Shown here: piece after piece, positions 61,889-64,000 of the stretch
Position numbering within the stretch: the first letter of the stretch is position 1
Layout of the letters: every line of letters begins with the position of its first letter
NCBI GenBank assembly: GCA_937944855.1
Contig: CALFAY010000038.1
Coordinates: forward strand, 62,001 to 126,000
Direction of reading: 5' to 3'
From: an uncultured Planctomycetota bacterium
GTDB lineage: Bacteria; Planctomycetota; Planctomycetia; Gemmatales; HRBIN36
Length of the DNA stretch: 64,000 nt
Made by a program: the position numbers and the translations under genes
The notes under the pieces: model-generated
What the model saw: only the letters and a program-made list of their open reading frames with translations
Database searches by the model: none
What the model was told of the DNA's origin: nothing

Positions 61889-62230
61889 TCATTGCGGCTG
61901 TTCGGTTTCCGGAGGAGCTTCGCCGGTGCCCCCGCAATGGCGGCAAGTGACGTCGATGAAGCCGACGCCCTTGCACCGGCGGCAGATGTCGTGGCTCATG
62001 ACCGCCGGTCGGCCGACGCATTTTGGACACAGCACCGGAATGCAGCCCTGACCGTTGCAACGGTCGCACTTCTCGACGATGACGCTAAACGTCTCTTCCC
62101 GCTTCAGGGTCGTCTTGCGCGTTCGCGTCGCAGTTTTCGCCGTCGCGGTGGTCCGACGCGCCTTGGCCGTCGCCGTCGGTTTGCTCTTGCGGGTCTTGAC
62201 GGCCGTTTTCGAAGCAGGCTTGCTCTTCAT
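61889..62230 (-). CDS. zinc-finger (DnaJ central-domain-like) protein with basic tail
   Basis: A 113-residue protein. The first 50 residues are Lys/Thr/Ala/Arg-rich ([20 protein letters not shown] onward), resembling histone H1-like nucleoid tails. The rest has CxxC-type repeats: [34 protein letters not shown], like the zinc-binding central domain of DnaJ. A GGGGAG Shine-Dalgarno supports the ATG at 62230. No J domain is present, so it is not a chaperone in the DnaJ sense. The combination suggests nucleic-acid binding. Cotranscription with thrS is likely (49-nt gap). Confidence 0.7.
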   Translation of the reverse strand: MKSKPASKTAVKTRKSKPTATAKARRTTATAKTATRTRKTTLKREETFSVIVEKCDRCNGQGCIPVLCPKCVGRPAVMSHDICRRCKGVGFIDVTCRHCGGTGEAPPETEQPQ

Positions 62231-62289
62231 CGCTGATTGACTCCCCTGGGGGCATGCGTAGATTAGGTATTTTACAGCAGCGGAGCGAC

Positions 62290-63177
62290 ATGCCAATGGA
62301 GCACGCCATCCGCAAAGCCGAGACGTTGATCGAGGCGCTCGGCTACATCCGCAAGTTCCGGGACCGGCTGACCGTCATCAAGCTGGGCGGCAGCGCCATG
62401 GAAGACCGTGACGCCCTCACCGCCACGCTGCAAGACGTCATTTTCATGGAGACGGTGGGCCTCAGGCCGATCCTGGTCCACGGCGGCGGCAAACCCATCG
62501 ACCGGGCCATGGCCCAGGCCGGGCTGACGCCCCGCAAGGTCCGCGGTCTCCGCTATACGGACGAACAGACCCTGGAAATCGTCGTCCGCGTCCTCCTCAA
62601 AGAAATCAATGCCGATATTGTCGGCCAAGTCAAGCGGTTAGGCGGTCGGGCGGTCGGTCTGCACGGCGACGACTTGCGGGTCCTGCACGGACAACGGACT
62701 TTCCTGACGGTCGAAGGCGGGGAGCGGATCGACCTCGGTCTGGTCGGAGAAGTTACCTGGGTGGACCGGGATTTGATCGAGGCCCTGTGCCGGGCCGACA
62801 TCGTGCCGGTCATTCCGTCCCTGGTCTGGGACGACGAAGCCCACCGCTGGCTCAACGTCAATGCCGACAACGCCGCCGCCGCCGTCGCTGCCCACGTCCA
62901 GGCCGATAAGCTCGTTCTGCTCACCGACACGCCGGGCATCCTCCGGGACCGTCACGACGAAAGCAGCGTGATTTCCAGCTTGAACGCCAGGCAATGCGAC
63001 GACCTGATCCGCAGCGGCGTCATCGACAGCGGCATGATTCCCAAGGTGCAGGCCTGCCTGGACAGCCTCCAGGCCGGGGTCAAGAAAACCCACATCATCG
63101 ACGGCCGCTTACGCCATTCGCTGCTGCTGGAAATCTTCACGGACAAAGGCGTCGGCACGGAAATCACGGTGAGTTGA
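62290..63177 (+). CDS. argB: acetylglutamate kinase
   Basis: A 295-residue amino-acid kinase, second step of arginine synthesis. [15 protein letters not shown] (phosphate loop), [47 protein letters not shown] and [26 protein letters not shown] are conserved. The start is the ATG at 62290, with GGAG close upstream; ATG 62296 is an alternative with better spacing. argD follows 8 nt later. Divergent from the zinc-finger/thrS genes. Confidence 0.96.
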   Translation: MPMEHAIRKAETLIEALGYIRKFRDRLTVIKLGGSAMEDRDALTATLQDVIFMETVGLRPILVHGGGKPIDRAMAQAGLTPRKVRGLRYTDEQTLEIVVRVLLKEINADIVGQVKRLGGRAVGLHGDDLRVLHGQRTFLTVEGGERIDLGLVGEVTWVDRDLIEALCRADIVPVIPSLVWDDEAHRWLNVNADNAAAAVAAHVQADKLVLLTDTPGILRDRHDESSVISSLNARQCDDLIRSGVIDSGMIPKVQACLDSLQAGVKKTHIIDGRLRHSLLLEIFTDKGVGTEITVS

Positions 63178-63185
63178 GGAGTCCC

Positions 63186-64000
63186 ATGCAGCACGCTCCG
63201 CTTTCCTCGCAGGAGACGATCGCCCTGTTTCAGCAGTACGTCATCGGGAACTACACGCGCTTTCCGGTATCGCTGGTGCGGGGAGAGGGTTCCTACGTCT
63301 GGGACGCCGAGGGCAATCGCTATCTCGACCTGTTTCCCGGCTGGGGCTGCAATCTGCTTGGGCACTGTCCGCCGCGAGTTGTCGAGGCGGTGCGGGATCA
63401 GGTCGGCCGATTGATCCATGTGCCGAACACCTGGTACATGGAAGCCCAGGGGCTTCTGGCCCGGGAACTGAGCCGACGCAGCTTCGACGGCAAATGCTTC
63501 TTCTGCAACAGCGGGGCGGAAGCGATCGAGGCGGCGATCAAGCTGGCCCGGGTCTTCGGCAAGCCGAACCGCTACAAAATCGTGTCCATGCTTAACAGCT
63601 TCCACGGCCGGACGATGGGGGCCGTCACTGCTACCGGCCAGCCGAAGTACCATCAGGGCTTCGAGCCGCTCCTGCCTGGCTTCAAGTACGCTCCGTTTGG
63701 CGATCTCGAAGCGGCGGGACGGGCCGTGGATGACGAAACCTGCGCCATCCTGGTGGAGCCGATCCAGGGGGAAGGCGGCATCAACATCCCGCCGCCGGGT
63801 TACCTCGAAGGGTTGCGGGAGTTGGCGGACCAACGCAAGCTGCTGCTCATCTTCGACGAGGTCCAGACGGGCATGGGCCGGACGGGCCAGTGGTTCGGGC
63901 ACCAACACTGGAATGTCGAGCCGGACGCGATGACGCTGGCCAAGGGCCTGGCCGGCGGCATCGCCTGTGGGGCTTTGGTCGTCCGCAAGGACTACGCCGA
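63186..64000 (+). CDS. argD: acetylornithine aminotransferase (C-terminus beyond window)
   Basis: The first 271 residues of a class III PLP aminotransferase: [80 protein letters not shown] and the PLP Lys253 in [10 protein letters not shown]. Position directly behind argB (GAGGAG before the ATG) supports acetylornithine aminotransferase over other subclasses. The frame runs out at the window end. Confidence 0.95.
   Translation, partial: MQHAPLSSQETIALFQQYVIGNYTRFPVSLVRGEGSYVWDAEGNRYLDLFPGWGCNLLGHCPPRVVEAVRDQVGRLIHVPNTWYMEAQGLLARELSRRSFDGKCFFCNSGAEAIEAAIKLARVFGKPNRYKIVSMLNSFHGRTMGAVTATGQPKYHQGFEPLLPGFKYAPFGDLEAAGRAVDDETCAILVEPIQGEGGINIPPPGYLEGLRELADQRKLLLIFDEVQTGMGRTGQWFGHQHWNVEPDAMTLAKGLAGGIACGALVVRKDYA

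Overview
The window looks like a chromosomal segment of a GC-rich planctomycete, probably from the Gemmatales/Gemmataceae side of the phylum (inference). Support comes from three Tat-exported DUF1501 proteins, two giant PSCyt1/DUF1549/DUF1553 (PSD1-type) cytochrome-like proteins, a dnaN-DUF721-gyrB replication cluster, many short secreted or lipoprotein genes of unknown function, and a PEP-CTERM protein. Genes are dense and mixed on both strands. Two convergent pairs overlap by exactly 4 bp at their stop codons.

Layout. 1-6.3 kb: homoserine dehydrogenase (cut by the window edge), an aldehyde dehydrogenase with a strong terminator, an unknown anchored protein, a DUF1501 protein, a repeat-filled gap, and truD. 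6.3-15.5 kb: a second aldehyde dehydrogenase, gyrB-DUF721/dciA-dnaN preceded by an AT-rich intergenic stretch, a cysteine desulfurase, a 38-residue membrane peptide, a tartrate/isopropylmalate-dehydrogenase-family enzyme and a lipoprotein. 15.6-21.4 kb: PilZ protein, VapBC-type toxin-antitoxin with a trailing third gene, MoxR-like ATPase, APH-like kinase, and the rplM-rpsI ribosomal operon with a clear promoter. 21.4-29.3 kb: a translationally coupled trio (unknown, exported amidohydrolase, Rieske oxygenase), an ABC-2 permease, leuA, an SMP-30 family protein and tRNA-Ser(UGA).

29.3-41.3 kb: a four-gene minus-strand operon made of two PSD1 + DUF1501 pairs behind one promoter, then a GDSL esterase and recG. 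41.3-43 kb: repeats and an AT-richer island carrying a C-type-lectin PEP-CTERM protein. 43.2-49.2 kb: a minus-strand block of phage head genes (portal, candidate prohead protease, candidate capsid, holin-like peptide) with an embedded secreted metallopeptidase. No terminase, tail or integrase gene is visible. 49.4-64 kb: ordinary chromosome: TIGR01777 epimerase, mscL, several unknowns, an ATP-grasp ligase, DHH phosphoesterase, a Pro-rich secreted repeat protein, alanine dehydrogenase, an ornithine-cyclodeaminase-like enzyme, SDR, thrS, a DnaJ-like zinc-finger protein with a basic tail, and argB-argD.

The strongest regulatory discovery is upstream of leuA. There is a consensus sigma70 promoter, then a 22-residue leader peptide with eight leucines, then a terminator hairpin with a T-run. 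The end of the leader ORF is complementary to the 5' arm of the terminator, so the region has the architecture of a ribosome-mediated leucine attenuator. Other notable items are a mosaic repeat present three times, the reduced phage-head cassette, and an insertion of about 85 residues in the threonyl-tRNA synthetase catalytic domain.
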